Positions 1 to 5,217 of a DNA stretch of 5,217 bases are shown in pieces. Positions within the stretch are counted from its first letter, which is position 1. The number at the start of each line of letters is the position of its first letter. This DNA comes from Anaerotignum sp. GTDB taxonomy: Bacteria > Bacillota > Clostridia > Lachnospirales > Anaerotignaceae. The DNA lies in contig JAHHTV010000116.1 of NCBI GenBank assembly GCA_020024395.1, positions 1 through 5,217 on the forward strand, written 5' to 3'. The notes below the pieces were generated by a model. That model worked only from the letters and a program-made list of their open reading frames with translations, was not told the DNA's origin and ran no database searches. Made by a program: the position numbers and the translations under genes.

Positions 1-84
1 TTCAATGAAGATTGGAGTCAGAAGTGGAAAAGTTTTCAAGTTTTTTTATATTCTTGGAATGTCTTTTATATAACAACATTTGTC

Positions 85-128
85 TATGCAATATGTGCAT
101 AACAGATATCCTTTATTGGAAATATGCA
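85..128 (+). promoter_or_regulatory. Candidate LysR-type operator: TATGCA dyad plus third half-site
   Basis: Positions 85-101 read TATGCA-N5-TGCATA, a perfect 6-bp inverted repeat centred on 93. It contains T87-N11-A99, symmetric about the centre, which is the classic LysR-type box. A third copy of TATGCA lies at 123-128, about 32 bases (three helical turns) downstream, on top of the weak -35 element. If transcription starts near 158, the dyad centre is near -65 and the extra half-site near -33. These match the usual recognition and activation sites of LysR activators. The dyad and spacing are seen directly; binding by the regulator encoded at 3211-4179 is inference. A short AT-rich dyad could arise by chance. 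Confidence 0.45.
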
Positions 129-151
129 AAAATTTCCTTTTCTTATATAAT
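123..151 (+). promoter_or_regulatory. Candidate sigma-A promoter for the deacylase operon
   Basis: A perfect TATAAT (-10) lies at 146-151. Seventeen bases upstream is TATGCA (123-128), which matches the TTGACA -35 consensus at only three of six positions. The predicted start near 158 gives a leader of about 53 bases before the ATG at 211. A good -10 with a poor -35 fits a promoter that needs an activator, and the -35 coincides with a repeat of the dyad half-site. Other TATA-like stretches nearby (for example 157-162) are weaker alternatives. Confidence 0.45.
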
Positions 152-196
152 TTGTTTATACAGCTGTAGGGACGGAAAAAAGTATCTGTTTGAAAG

Positions 197-203
197 AAAG
201 GAG
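197..203 (+). promoter_or_regulatory. Ribosome binding site that decides the deacylase start
   Basis: AAAGGAG at 197-203 sits 7 bases before the ATG at 211. It sits only 1 base before the in-frame ATG at 205, and it overlaps the reading frame that opens at the TTG at 190. The spacing therefore selects 211 as the start codon. The resulting protein begins MLDLLIQNAMIVDGTG, a normal N-terminus for this amidohydrolase family. Confidence 0.8.
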
Positions 204-210
204 TATGCAA

Positions 211-1806
211 ATGTTAGACCTTTTGATTCAAAATGCAATGATTGTCGATGGTACAGGCGCAACTGCTTATGAGGGCAATATTGGCGTACAGAACGGAAAA
301 ATTCAATTAAACAATTTGGATGATACAGCAAAAGAAGTGATTGATGCCAAGGGGTTGTATGTTTGTCCTGGTTTTATTGATGCACATTCTCATGGGGATT
401 TGGCATTGGGTCAGGATTATGCAACACTCTGTAAAATTTCTCAAGGGATTACAACAGAAATTACAGGACAATGTGGTGCTTCCATGTTTCCTGTTACTTT
501 AGAACAAGAAGAAGAATTGAAGGGCGTATTATCTGTGGGTACCTTTTCTTTTCCAGATGAATTTTGTGAATATACATCATTTGAAAAATACGCCTATTAT
601 GTAGATCAAACAGATAAGGTTTTGAATCTGAAGATTTTGGTGGGGCATGGTAGTTTGCGTGTAGCAGTTATGGGCTTTCAGAATAGAAAAGCAACAAAAG
701 AAGAATTAGAAAGAATGAAAGCACTGCTCAGAGAAGCAATGGAACATGGTGCAATGGGGATGAGTTCCGGCTTGATCTATTCTCCAAGCTGTTACGCAGA
801 CACAGAGGAATTGATTGCTCTTGCAAAAGTTGTGGGAGAGTATGGTGGTATCTATGCAACACATATGCGCAATGAATCCTATGATGTTGTAAAGTCAGTA
901 GAGGAAGCACTTTTGATTGGGAGAGAGGCCAATATTCCTGTATTTATTTCGCACCATAAAGTTTGTGGTATCAAGAACTGGAATCTGAGTAAAAAAACAT
1001 TACAGCTTGTAGAAGAAGCAAAAGCCAAAGGTCAGAAAGTGACCATTGATCAGTATCCTTATCTTGCTTCTATGACAAATATCAATGTTGTGGTTCCGCC
1101 AAAATATTTTGCAAATGGTGTAGAAAAATTGGGAGAAAGCGTAAAAGATTTGGAATTACGCAAACAAATCAAAAAAGAGGTGCTTGATCCCAATACAGAT
1201 TTTGAAAATCAATACTTAAATTGTGGTGGTTGGGAAAATATTATGGTTGTTTCTGTACCTCATACACCGGAATATGAGGGTATGACATTTGCAGAAATTG
1301 CAAAGCTGAGAAACCAAGATGGATTTGATGCATATTTTGATTTACTTTCTGCAAATCATGGCAGAGGTACCTGTATTTATTTTTCTATGGGCGAAGAAGA
1401 TTTGATGCGTATTTTTATGGCGCCTGATACAGTGGTAGGCACCGATGGCATTTGTAGAGCAAGAGACGAAAAATCACATCCCAGAGCTTGGGGTTCCTTT
1501 CCTCATGCGATTTGTTATTTTCATAAAGAGAAAAAATTATTATCCTTAGAAGCAATCATTCATAAAATGACACAGTTAACGGCAGAGAGAGTAATGCTGC
1601 AAAACAAAGGCGTCATTGCAGATGGCTTTGATGCAGATTTACTGATTTTTGATTATGAGAAATTAAAGGATCGAGCAGAATATAAAGAATCCAATGTAGT
1701 GTCTGATGGCATTGAATACGTTCTGGTAGATGGGAAAGTGGTGTACCACGATAAAAAAATTACAGGCGTATATCCTGGAAAGTTGATTCGTCATACAAAC
1801 CTGTAA
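211..1806 (+). CDS. N-acyl-D-amino-acid deacylase (D-aminoacylase family amidohydrolase)
   Basis: A 531-residue cytoplasmic enzyme, expected to hydrolyse N-acyl-D-amino acids to a free D-amino acid and a carboxylate. The start at 211 is set by the ribosome binding site at 197-203. The N-terminal strand region (1-52) leads into PGFIDAHSHGD (53-63), giving the HxH metal ligands H59 and H61. TGQCGAS (85-91) supplies C88, the bridging cysteine typical of D-aminoacylases in place of a carboxylated lysine. YATHMRNE (215-222) supplies H218, ISHHK (246-250) supplies H248 and a family lysine K250, and VGTDG (409-413) supplies D412. Spacings match the zinc ligands known from the Alcaligenes enzyme (H67, H69, C96, H220, H250, D366), apart from extra residues before the aspartate. 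The C-terminus (about 465-520, DGFDADLLIFD) returns to the small beta domain. There is no signal peptide. It is followed after 19 bases by the DUF819 gene, probably in one operon. The family call is firm. The exact acyl and amino-acid specificity cannot be read from sequence, and some relatives act on other amide or cyclic substrates. Confidence 0.92.
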   Translation: MLDLLIQNAMIVDGTGATAYEGNIGVQNGKIQLNNLDDTAKEVIDAKGLYVCPGFIDAHSHGDLALGQDYATLCKISQGITTEITGQCGASMFPVTLEQEEELKGVLSVGTFSFPDEFCEYTSFEKYAYYVDQTDKVLNLKILVGHGSLRVAVMGFQNRKATKEELERMKALLREAMEHGAMGMSSGLIYSPSCYADTEELIALAKVVGEYGGIYATHMRNESYDVVKSVEEALLIGREANIPVFISHHKVCGIKNWNLSKKTLQLVEEAKAKGQKVTIDQYPYLASMTNINVVVPPKYFANGVEKLGESVKDLELRKQIKKEVLDPNTDFENQYLNCGGWENIMVVSVPHTPEYEGMTFAEIAKLRNQDGFDAYFDLLSANHGRGTCIYFSMGEEDLMRIFMAPDTVVGTDGICRARDEKSHPRAWGSFPHAICYFHKEKKLLSLEAIIHKMTQLTAERVMLQNKGVIADGFDADLLIFDYEKLKDRAEYKESNVVSDGIEYVLVDGKVVYHDKKITGVYPGKLIRHTNL

Positions 1807-1825
1807 CCAAAAGGAGGAATGACTT

Positions 1826-3049
1826 ATGTTTTCAACCCCTATCATTAAGGAAGATCAAACAGTTTTGTTGTGGGCTGCGGTACTTTTGGTAGTAGCAATT
1901 GCCATTGTGTTGGAACAGAGATATAAATGGGCTGCTGCAATAGGCTCTGTTGTCATTTGTATTTTTGTAGGTCTGTTTCTTTCCAATATTGGTGTGCTGC
2001 CATATTCCAATGCAGTATTTTCTGGCATTGGCAATGTGGTACTACTCTGTTCTATTCCATTGATGCTGTTTAAAGCAGACATTGTCAGAATATTAAAAAA
2101 TTCAGGAAAGCTATTTATATTGTTTCATATCGCCGCAATTGGTACGATTGTTGGTGTAATCGTAGCATCCTTTGTTTTTGGAGCTTTTGCAAATACAGAT
2201 TATTTGCTGACCATTATTTCTGCTGCGGCAGTTGGTGGTACGGTAAACTGTGTAGCGATTGGTAGTATTTTTGACATTCCCAATGGTATGCTGGAATCTT
2301 ATCTTGTTGTTGGCAATTTCTCTGCGGCTGCTATGATTTTGATTTTACGCTTGCTGCATAATAGTAAATGGGTTCGTAAAAATTTACCACATCCACATAC
2401 AGACAAATTTGAAGCAGCTTTGAATGCGGCTGATTCCAGTACAAAGGGACAAACAAATGCAGCGGCTTTTTGGGGCGGCAAAGAGATTGGGATCAAAGAT
2501 ATTGCCATTGCCCTTGCAGTGACATTCAGTATTGTGGGTGTGAGCAGCTTGATTGCAAACTGGGTGGTTTCTCTCAATCCACCTACCATTATTGCACAGC
2601 TCTTTGGTAGTGTATATCTGATTATGACAATTGTAACCGTTGTTTTAGCGACTGTATTTAGTAAATTTATGGGGAATATTCGCGGTGCATTGGAATTGGG
2701 GAATATCGGTATGCTTGCATGGTTTGTAACCATTGGGGCATCAGCCAATTTGTTAGATATTATTAAAAATGGTGCGTTGTCTTTGGCTCTGCTGGCGATT
2801 GTGATTCCGATGAATATATTGTTTGCTGTTATTGGTGCAAAACTCATTAAGACAACATGGGAAGATGCAGTCAATGCAACCTGTGCAACTGTGGGCGGAC
2901 CTCCGACCGCAGCAGCAGCTTCGGTTACATTTGGTTGGAGTGAAATGGTAGTCCCTGGTATATTGGTTGGATTGTGGGGATATATCATTGGTACATATTT
3001 TGGTATTTTTGCAGGGAACTTCTTAGGCATACCCACGTTGCTGGGCTAA
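1826..3049 (+). CDS. DUF819 family integral membrane protein, putative transporter
   Basis: A 407-residue polytopic membrane protein resembling the DUF819 family (the group of Bacillus YjcL). The start at 1826 has an ideal AAGGAGG at 1811-1817, 8 bases upstream. I see about ten to eleven hydrophobic segments, roughly at residues 12-30, 36-55, 65-83, 94-120, 126-149, 155-177, 223-246, 257-278, 290-311, 316-340 and 370-397. A soluble loop of about 40 residues (180-221) divides two halves. Each half has a glycine-rich element, AVGGTVNCVA (135-144) and TVGGPPTAAA (355-364), suggesting an internal pseudo-repeat as in secondary transporters. The protein starts 19 bases after the deacylase gene, with no terminator or promoter seen between them, so co-transcription is likely. 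From memory, the family falls in the CPA/anion-transporter superfamily, but its substrate is not established to my knowledge. Uptake of N-acyl-D-amino acids or D-amino-acid peptides, or export of a product, is inference from the neighbour. Confidence 0.88.
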   Translation: MFSTPIIKEDQTVLLWAAVLLVVAIAIVLEQRYKWAAAIGSVVICIFVGLFLSNIGVLPYSNAVFSGIGNVVLLCSIPLMLFKADIVRILKNSGKLFILFHIAAIGTIVGVIVASFVFGAFANTDYLLTIISAAAVGGTVNCVAIGSIFDIPNGMLESYLVVGNFSAAAMILILRLLHNSKWVRKNLPHPHTDKFEAALNAADSSTKGQTNAAAFWGGKEIGIKDIAIALAVTFSIVGVSSLIANWVVSLNPPTIIAQLFGSVYLIMTIVTVVLATVFSKFMGNIRGALELGNIGMLAWFVTIGASANLLDIIKNGALSLALLAIVIPMNILFAVIGAKLIKTTWEDAVNATCATVGGPPTAAAASVTFGWSEMVVPGILVGLWGYIIGTYFGIFAGNFLGIPTLLG

Positions 3050-3070
3050 TGATATTTAGGAATATTTTTC

Positions 3071-3107
3071 AAAACAGAGTATATGAAAATACATATACTC
3101 TGTTTTT
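3071..3107 (+). terminator. Intrinsic terminator of the deacylase-DUF819 operon
   Basis: Perfect 15-bp inverted repeat: AAAACAGAGTATATG (3071-3085) pairs with 3092-3106 across a 6-base loop (AAAATA), ending in a five-T run at 3103-3107. It begins 21 bases after the DUF819 stop codon. The stem is AT-rich, with G:C pairs only in the CAGAG core and at the loop end, so it may be moderately strong. It separates the operon from the downstream regulator gene. Confidence 0.82.
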
Positions 3108-3146
3108 GTACATGGCACATACCCAAAAAATATATGTCATAAATTC

Positions 3147-3175
3147 TGGTATCGCTTGTATAGAACTGATACAAT
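3147..3175 (+). promoter_or_regulatory. Candidate extended -10 promoter for the LysR regulator gene
   Basis: TGATACAAT at 3167-3175 is an extended -10 (TG-N-TACAAT). The region 17-18 bases upstream (about 3146-3152, CTGGTAT) is a poor -35, which an extended -10 can tolerate. Predicted start is near 3182, leaving about 29 bases to the ATG at 3211. Lying just after the operon terminator, it would give the regulator gene independent expression. Confidence 0.42.
3156..3174 (+). promoter_or_regulatory. Dyad TTGTAT-N7-ATACAA overlapping the regulator promoter
   Basis: A perfect 6-bp inverted repeat (TTGTAT 3156-3161, ATACAA 3169-3174) with a 7-base spacer, centred on 3165. It contains T3159-N11-A3171, symmetric about the centre, so it fits a LysR-type box. 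It covers the -10 element, where bound protein would block transcription, the usual layout for LysR autorepression. The sequence is not the same as the TATGCA dyad upstream of the deacylase, which weakens the case that one protein binds both. Confidence 0.35.
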
Positions 3176-3210
3176 AAAAGAAAGTGTGTGATTACTGGAG
3201 GAGGGTGCAT

Positions 3211-4179
3211 ATGAATATTCAAACATTGCGTTATGTTGTGGAAATCGAAGATTATGGTTCTATCAATAAGGCTGCACAGCAGCTGTTTGTTTCACAATCC
3301 ACATTGAGTCGAGCAATACAGGAAATAGAAGAAGAAACGGGGTTTATCATATTTCAAAGAAGTCATAAAGGCGTGATTGCAACCCATGAGGGTAGGAAGA
3401 TTATTGATCAAGCCAAAAAGATTTTAATGGAGATTGATACATTTGAAAATCAGTTTTCATTGAACCGTTCTTTGGGAAAAGGAGAAACCTCCTTGCGTTT
3501 GGGTGTACAACGTGCAGTACCAGCAATCACAGCTTTTTTGCAGGTATATGAAGAATACGAGAAAGATGCAGAATTTTTGAATATGGTGTTGTATGAAGGC
3601 TCAAAAAACCAAATTATCAAATTGGTACATGATCGAATATTGGATATTGGTGTGGTGCATTATTTATCAGAAGATGCTGAGGAATTTACAAATGAATGTG
3701 AAAGCATTGGCTTGGAGCATCGGGATATTTACGAAAGTCCGATTTGTATACAGGTAAGAGGAGGACATCCTTTGGCAAAATATGATACCATTACACTGGA
3801 TAAGCTCAAAGATTATACAAGAATTGCATTTTTAGACGAAGATTTGACACAAATCAATTACTGTTCTGATGTATTACAATTTGACAGAAATCTTTTGAAA
3901 AAAAGAATTGTCGTACAAGAAAGAGGAACACAAAGAGAGCTTTTGGCACAAACAGATGGATATTATATTGGAAATTTTTATGATACAAAAAAATTAGAAG
4001 ATATGGGGGTATATACGCCTGTTGATGTGAAATGTATTCCGTTACATAGTGCAAATGCATCCATTATTGCAACATTGGTATATCGAAAAAATTATAAATT
4101 TCATGATTGTGAACAACGCTATATGAAAGCGGTAGAACACTTGCTGAATGATATGAAGACGACATCTTGTATGCTTTAA
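3211..4179 (+). CDS. LysR family transcriptional regulator
   Basis: A 322-residue DNA-binding regulator, a normal length for LysR-type proteins (about 300). The start at 3211 is chosen because GGAGGAGG at 3197-3204 lies 6 bases upstream; the in-frame GTG codons at 3184 and 3205 lie upstream of or too close to that site. The N-terminal winged helix-turn-helix is clear: MNIQTLRYVVEIEDYGSI (1-18), then KAAQQLFVSQSTLSRAIQEI (20-39), then GFIIFQRSHKGVIATHEG (44-61). A linker helix follows (about 62-90). The substrate-binding-protein-like effector domain starts near LRLGVQ (95-100), with a second lobe around 177-270. There is no sign of truncation. It lies downstream on the same strand as the deacylase-DUF819 operon, separated by a terminator and probably with its own promoter. 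Control of that operon is likely from context but not proven. The ligand is unknown; an N-acyl-D-amino acid or D-amino acid is a reasonable guess. Confidence 0.93.
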   Translation: MNIQTLRYVVEIEDYGSINKAAQQLFVSQSTLSRAIQEIEEETGFIIFQRSHKGVIATHEGRKIIDQAKKILMEIDTFENQFSLNRSLGKGETSLRLGVQRAVPAITAFLQVYEEYEKDAEFLNMVLYEGSKNQIIKLVHDRILDIGVVHYLSEDAEEFTNECESIGLEHRDIYESPICIQVRGGHPLAKYDTITLDKLKDYTRIAFLDEDLTQINYCSDVLQFDRNLLKKRIVVQERGTQRELLAQTDGYYIGNFYDTKKLEDMGVYTPVDVKCIPLHSANASIIATLVYRKNYKFHDCEQRYMKAVEHLLNDMKTTSCML

Positions 4180-4444
4180 AGGCTTTTACAAATATTTGAA
4201 TTATTTTGTATCTATACATAGAAATCTTAGCACCGTTTTTCACAAAACAATTGTATGGTACATTTGGAACAGCTCTAAAAAATAAATGAACAAACCTACA
4301 ATGTTATGATTGTTATATGATGATATGGATACATAATTGACTGTTAAATATTGTAATTCCAAATCATTGGTTGAAACAATTTTCAAATAAATTGTGAAAT
4401 ATGATTTGAAATGCTTTGTGGTTGCGTTAGTATTTGGCATACAA
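4180..4444. other. AT-rich intergenic stretch without a recognised gene
   Basis: No frame on either strand here looks like a real protein, and no ribosome binding site and start pair stands out. It contains a 10-bp palindrome CAAATATTTG (4189-4198). It also has two overlapping weak hairpins: ATTGT 4350-4354 with ACAAT 4376-4380 around an inner CCAA/TTGG, and ACAATTT 4376-4382 with AAATTGT 4389-4395. No convincing terminator follows the regulator gene until 4445. It is most simply the 3' untranslated region of the regulator mRNA. Confidence 0.55.
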
Positions 4445-4490
4445 AAAAGCCTCTCCATCAAAGGATATTTCCAATGATGGGGAGGCTTTT
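4445..4490. terminator. Strong hairpin terminator, probably bidirectional
   Basis: AAAAGCCTCTCCATCA (4445-4460) pairs over 16 positions with TGATGGGGAGGCTTTT (4475-4490), across a 14-base loop that can itself form a short GGA/TCC stem. The single non-Watson-Crick position is a G-U wobble in plus-strand RNA and an A-C mismatch in minus-strand RNA. The left flank has six A (six U in minus-strand RNA), and the right arm ends in four T, followed by a T-rich stretch to 4502. It lies between the plus-strand regulator gene and the minus-strand pseudogene, where a shared terminator is expected. Confidence 0.85.
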
Positions 4491-4551
4491 CAAATATTTT
4501 TTATGCTTTTTCAGCAATCATACAAAAAATATTCTTATAGGAAGTATGGAA

Positions 4552-4918
4552 TCAAAATTGATAGCCAAACTGTACAAGCCTTTCTCTGCATATTTTTCGT
4601 TCATCTTCTGTAAACAGTTCTATATATTCTGGTTTCAAAACATGAGCTTCTATAGACAAATCCAATCTGTTATGCTCCCAAAGTGTAGTAAAACCATCTG
4701 TTCCACCAGGTTTAGCAATCAATTGTTTCGCTGCTGCTACACCAGCTTTTTCACTAAGTATTTGTAGAAATCGGCTGGCGTTATAGCCACCTTCTTTTCT
4801 TTGCAGTGGTATAAATGCTCAGCATATCCTGTTCAAATTTTTGTTCCAATAAAGTCATATGGCAATCAACTACCTTTCGATATTCTTTTTTGTTCCCTTC
4901 TATATCCCGTTGCTTGTG
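4552..4918 (-). pseudogene. Frameshifted small gene of unknown function
   Basis: Reading the minus strand, the frame open from 4918 encodes NKKEYRKVVDCHM, then TLLEQKFEQDMLSIYTTAKK, and soon hits a stop. One frame over, from about 4794 to the TGA at 4552-4554, runs GGYNASRFLQILSEKAGV, then LIAKPGGTDGFTTLWEHNRL, then DLSIEAHVLKPEYIELF and FTEDERKICRERL. Removing one base from the four-A run at 4795-4798 fuses both into one protein with AKKEGGYNASRFLQ at the join. From memory this resembles a small alpha-helical protein or C-terminal domain common in Firmicutes (pattern A-K-x-x-GYNA-x-RFL, then LWE-x-x-RLDLS-x-E). I cannot assign a function. The likely start is ATG 4856-4858, though its ribosome binding site is poor; the frame also continues past an in-frame TGA (4919-4921) to an ATG at 4973-4975. 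A sequencing error instead of true decay is possible. Confidence 0.65.
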
Positions 4919-4992
4919 TCATATGTTGTAGTCGCAGATGAACAGCTGCCCAGTCTCATAAAATGCTATAAACATCCTTTATGCAAGAAGTC

Positions 4993-5001
4993 ATTATAAC
5001 A
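4993..5001 (-). promoter_or_regulatory. Candidate extended -10 promoter for the broken small gene
   Basis: On the minus strand 5001 to 4993 reads TGTTATAAT, a TG-N-TATAAT extended -10. No good -35 is seen about 17 bases upstream. It lies in the 153-base gap between the methyltransferase stop and the open frame at 4918, pointing toward the small pseudogene. The motif is good but short and the region is AT-rich, so chance is a real alternative. Confidence 0.3.
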
Positions 5002-5071
5002 GAATTAGCAGTATTGGGTGATTCTATGGGTGGTATTTTTCTGGAAATACAGGAAACATACTCTGTAATAC

Positions 5072-5217
5072 TTAGCCTTCCATATGTGGTACTTCCTTTG
5101 TTTTAGATAACAATACTACCGTCTCAATATGAACGGTTCTTGGGAACATATCCATCAGCTTCACACGTTTGACAGCATATCCTGCCTGTTGGAAAATTTC
5201 CAAATCTCGTGCAAGAG
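5072..5217 (-). CDS. rlmD: RlmD/RumA-type 23S rRNA (uracil-C5)-methyltransferase, C-terminal end (partial)
   Basis: Only the last 47 residues lie in the window; the gene enters from the right edge and stops at TAA 5074-5072. The minus strand from 5215 reads LARDLEIFQQAGYAVKRVKL, then MDMFPRTVHIETVVLLSK, then TKEVPHMEG. The MDMFP-x-T-x-H-x-E segment is the C-terminal signature of RumA/RlmD-type RNA m5U methyltransferases; its glutamate corresponds to the proposed general base in E. coli RumA. The LARDL segment lies in the Rossmann SAM-binding domain just after the catalytic cysteine loop, which is outside the window. The enzyme uses S-adenosylmethionine to methylate a uridine in 23S rRNA. From this fragment I cannot tell RlmD from the related RlmC or dual-site RlmCD forms. 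No clear terminator follows its stop. Confidence 0.85.
   Translation of the reverse strand, partial: LARDLEIFQQAGYAVKRVKLMDMFPRTVHIETVVLLSKTKEVPHMEG

Noticed and set aside
1..102. Plus-strand frame open from the left edge to a TAA at 100-102, possible end of an upstream gene
   Set aside because: About 33 codons without any recognisable feature; it overlaps the candidate regulator site. An upstream gene end cannot be supported.
118..137. Second inverted repeat GGAAAT-N8-ATTTCC near the deacylase promoter
   Set aside because: It lacks a symmetric T-N11-A and is an AT-rich dyad that could easily occur by chance, so it was not listed as a site.
12..272. Open plus-strand frame of 86 codons upstream of and overlapping the deacylase start
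   Set aside because: No recognisable motif, composition of AT-rich non-coding sequence, and it overlaps the well-supported deacylase start out of frame.
2299..3036. Long minus-strand open frame (245 codons) opposite the DUF819 gene
   Set aside because: It mirrors the hydrophobic coding strand, lacks a ribosome binding site and resembles no family; it is a shadow of the real gene.
4240..4461. Minus-strand open frame of 73 codons downstream of the shared terminator
   Set aside because: No motif and low-complexity AT-rich composition; its start lies within the terminator hairpin.
4411..4767. Plus-strand open frame of 118 codons across the terminator
   Set aside because: It reads through the strong hairpin and is antisense to the broken minus-strand gene, which has much better coding character.
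1..5217. Search for CRISPR arrays, tRNA or rRNA genes, insertion sequences and attachment sites
   Set aside because: No regularly spaced repeats, tRNA-like cloverleaf, transposase or terminal repeat with target duplication was seen by eye.

Overview
This is an AT-rich window with strong AGGAGG-type ribosome binding sites. Its gene content (D-aminoacylase, DUF819 membrane protein, LysR regulator, RlmD-type rRNA methyltransferase) points to a low-GC Firmicute, most likely an anaerobic Clostridia/Lachnospiraceae-like bacterium. The taxonomic placement is inference from style and gene content, not from a marker gene.

Positions 1-210 are a non-coding leader. It holds a candidate promoter and a repeated TATGCA motif arranged like a LysR-type regulatory site. 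Positions 211-1806 encode a zinc-dependent N-acyl-D-amino-acid deacylase (D-aminoacylase) of the amidohydrolase superfamily, with all expected metal ligands visible. After a 19-base gap with its own ribosome binding site, 1826-3049 encode a polytopic DUF819-family membrane protein. The two genes look like one transcription unit that ends at a 15-bp hairpin terminator (3071-3107). Positions 3211-4179 encode a LysR-family regulator on the same strand, behind its own extended -10 promoter, which is overlapped by a dyad.

Positions 4180-4444 hold no recognisable gene. A strong hairpin at 4445-4490 has A/T flanks on both sides and probably terminates transcription from both directions. On the minus strand, 4552-4918 hold a broken small gene: a clear C-terminal protein segment is joined to its N-terminal part only after removing one base in an A-run, so it is a frameshifted pseudogene (or a sequencing error). 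At the right edge, 5072-5217 is the minus-strand 3' end of an RlmD/RumA-type 23S rRNA uracil-C5 methyltransferase. Neither minus-strand gene appears as a normal complete open reading frame.

How the parts work together (inference): the membrane protein would move a peptide-like or N-acylated D-amino acid (or its product), the deacylase would release the free D-amino acid in the cytoplasm, and the LysR protein would switch the operon on when a ligand is present. The DUF819 family has no well-established transport substrate that I know of, so this association is the most useful functional lead in the window.
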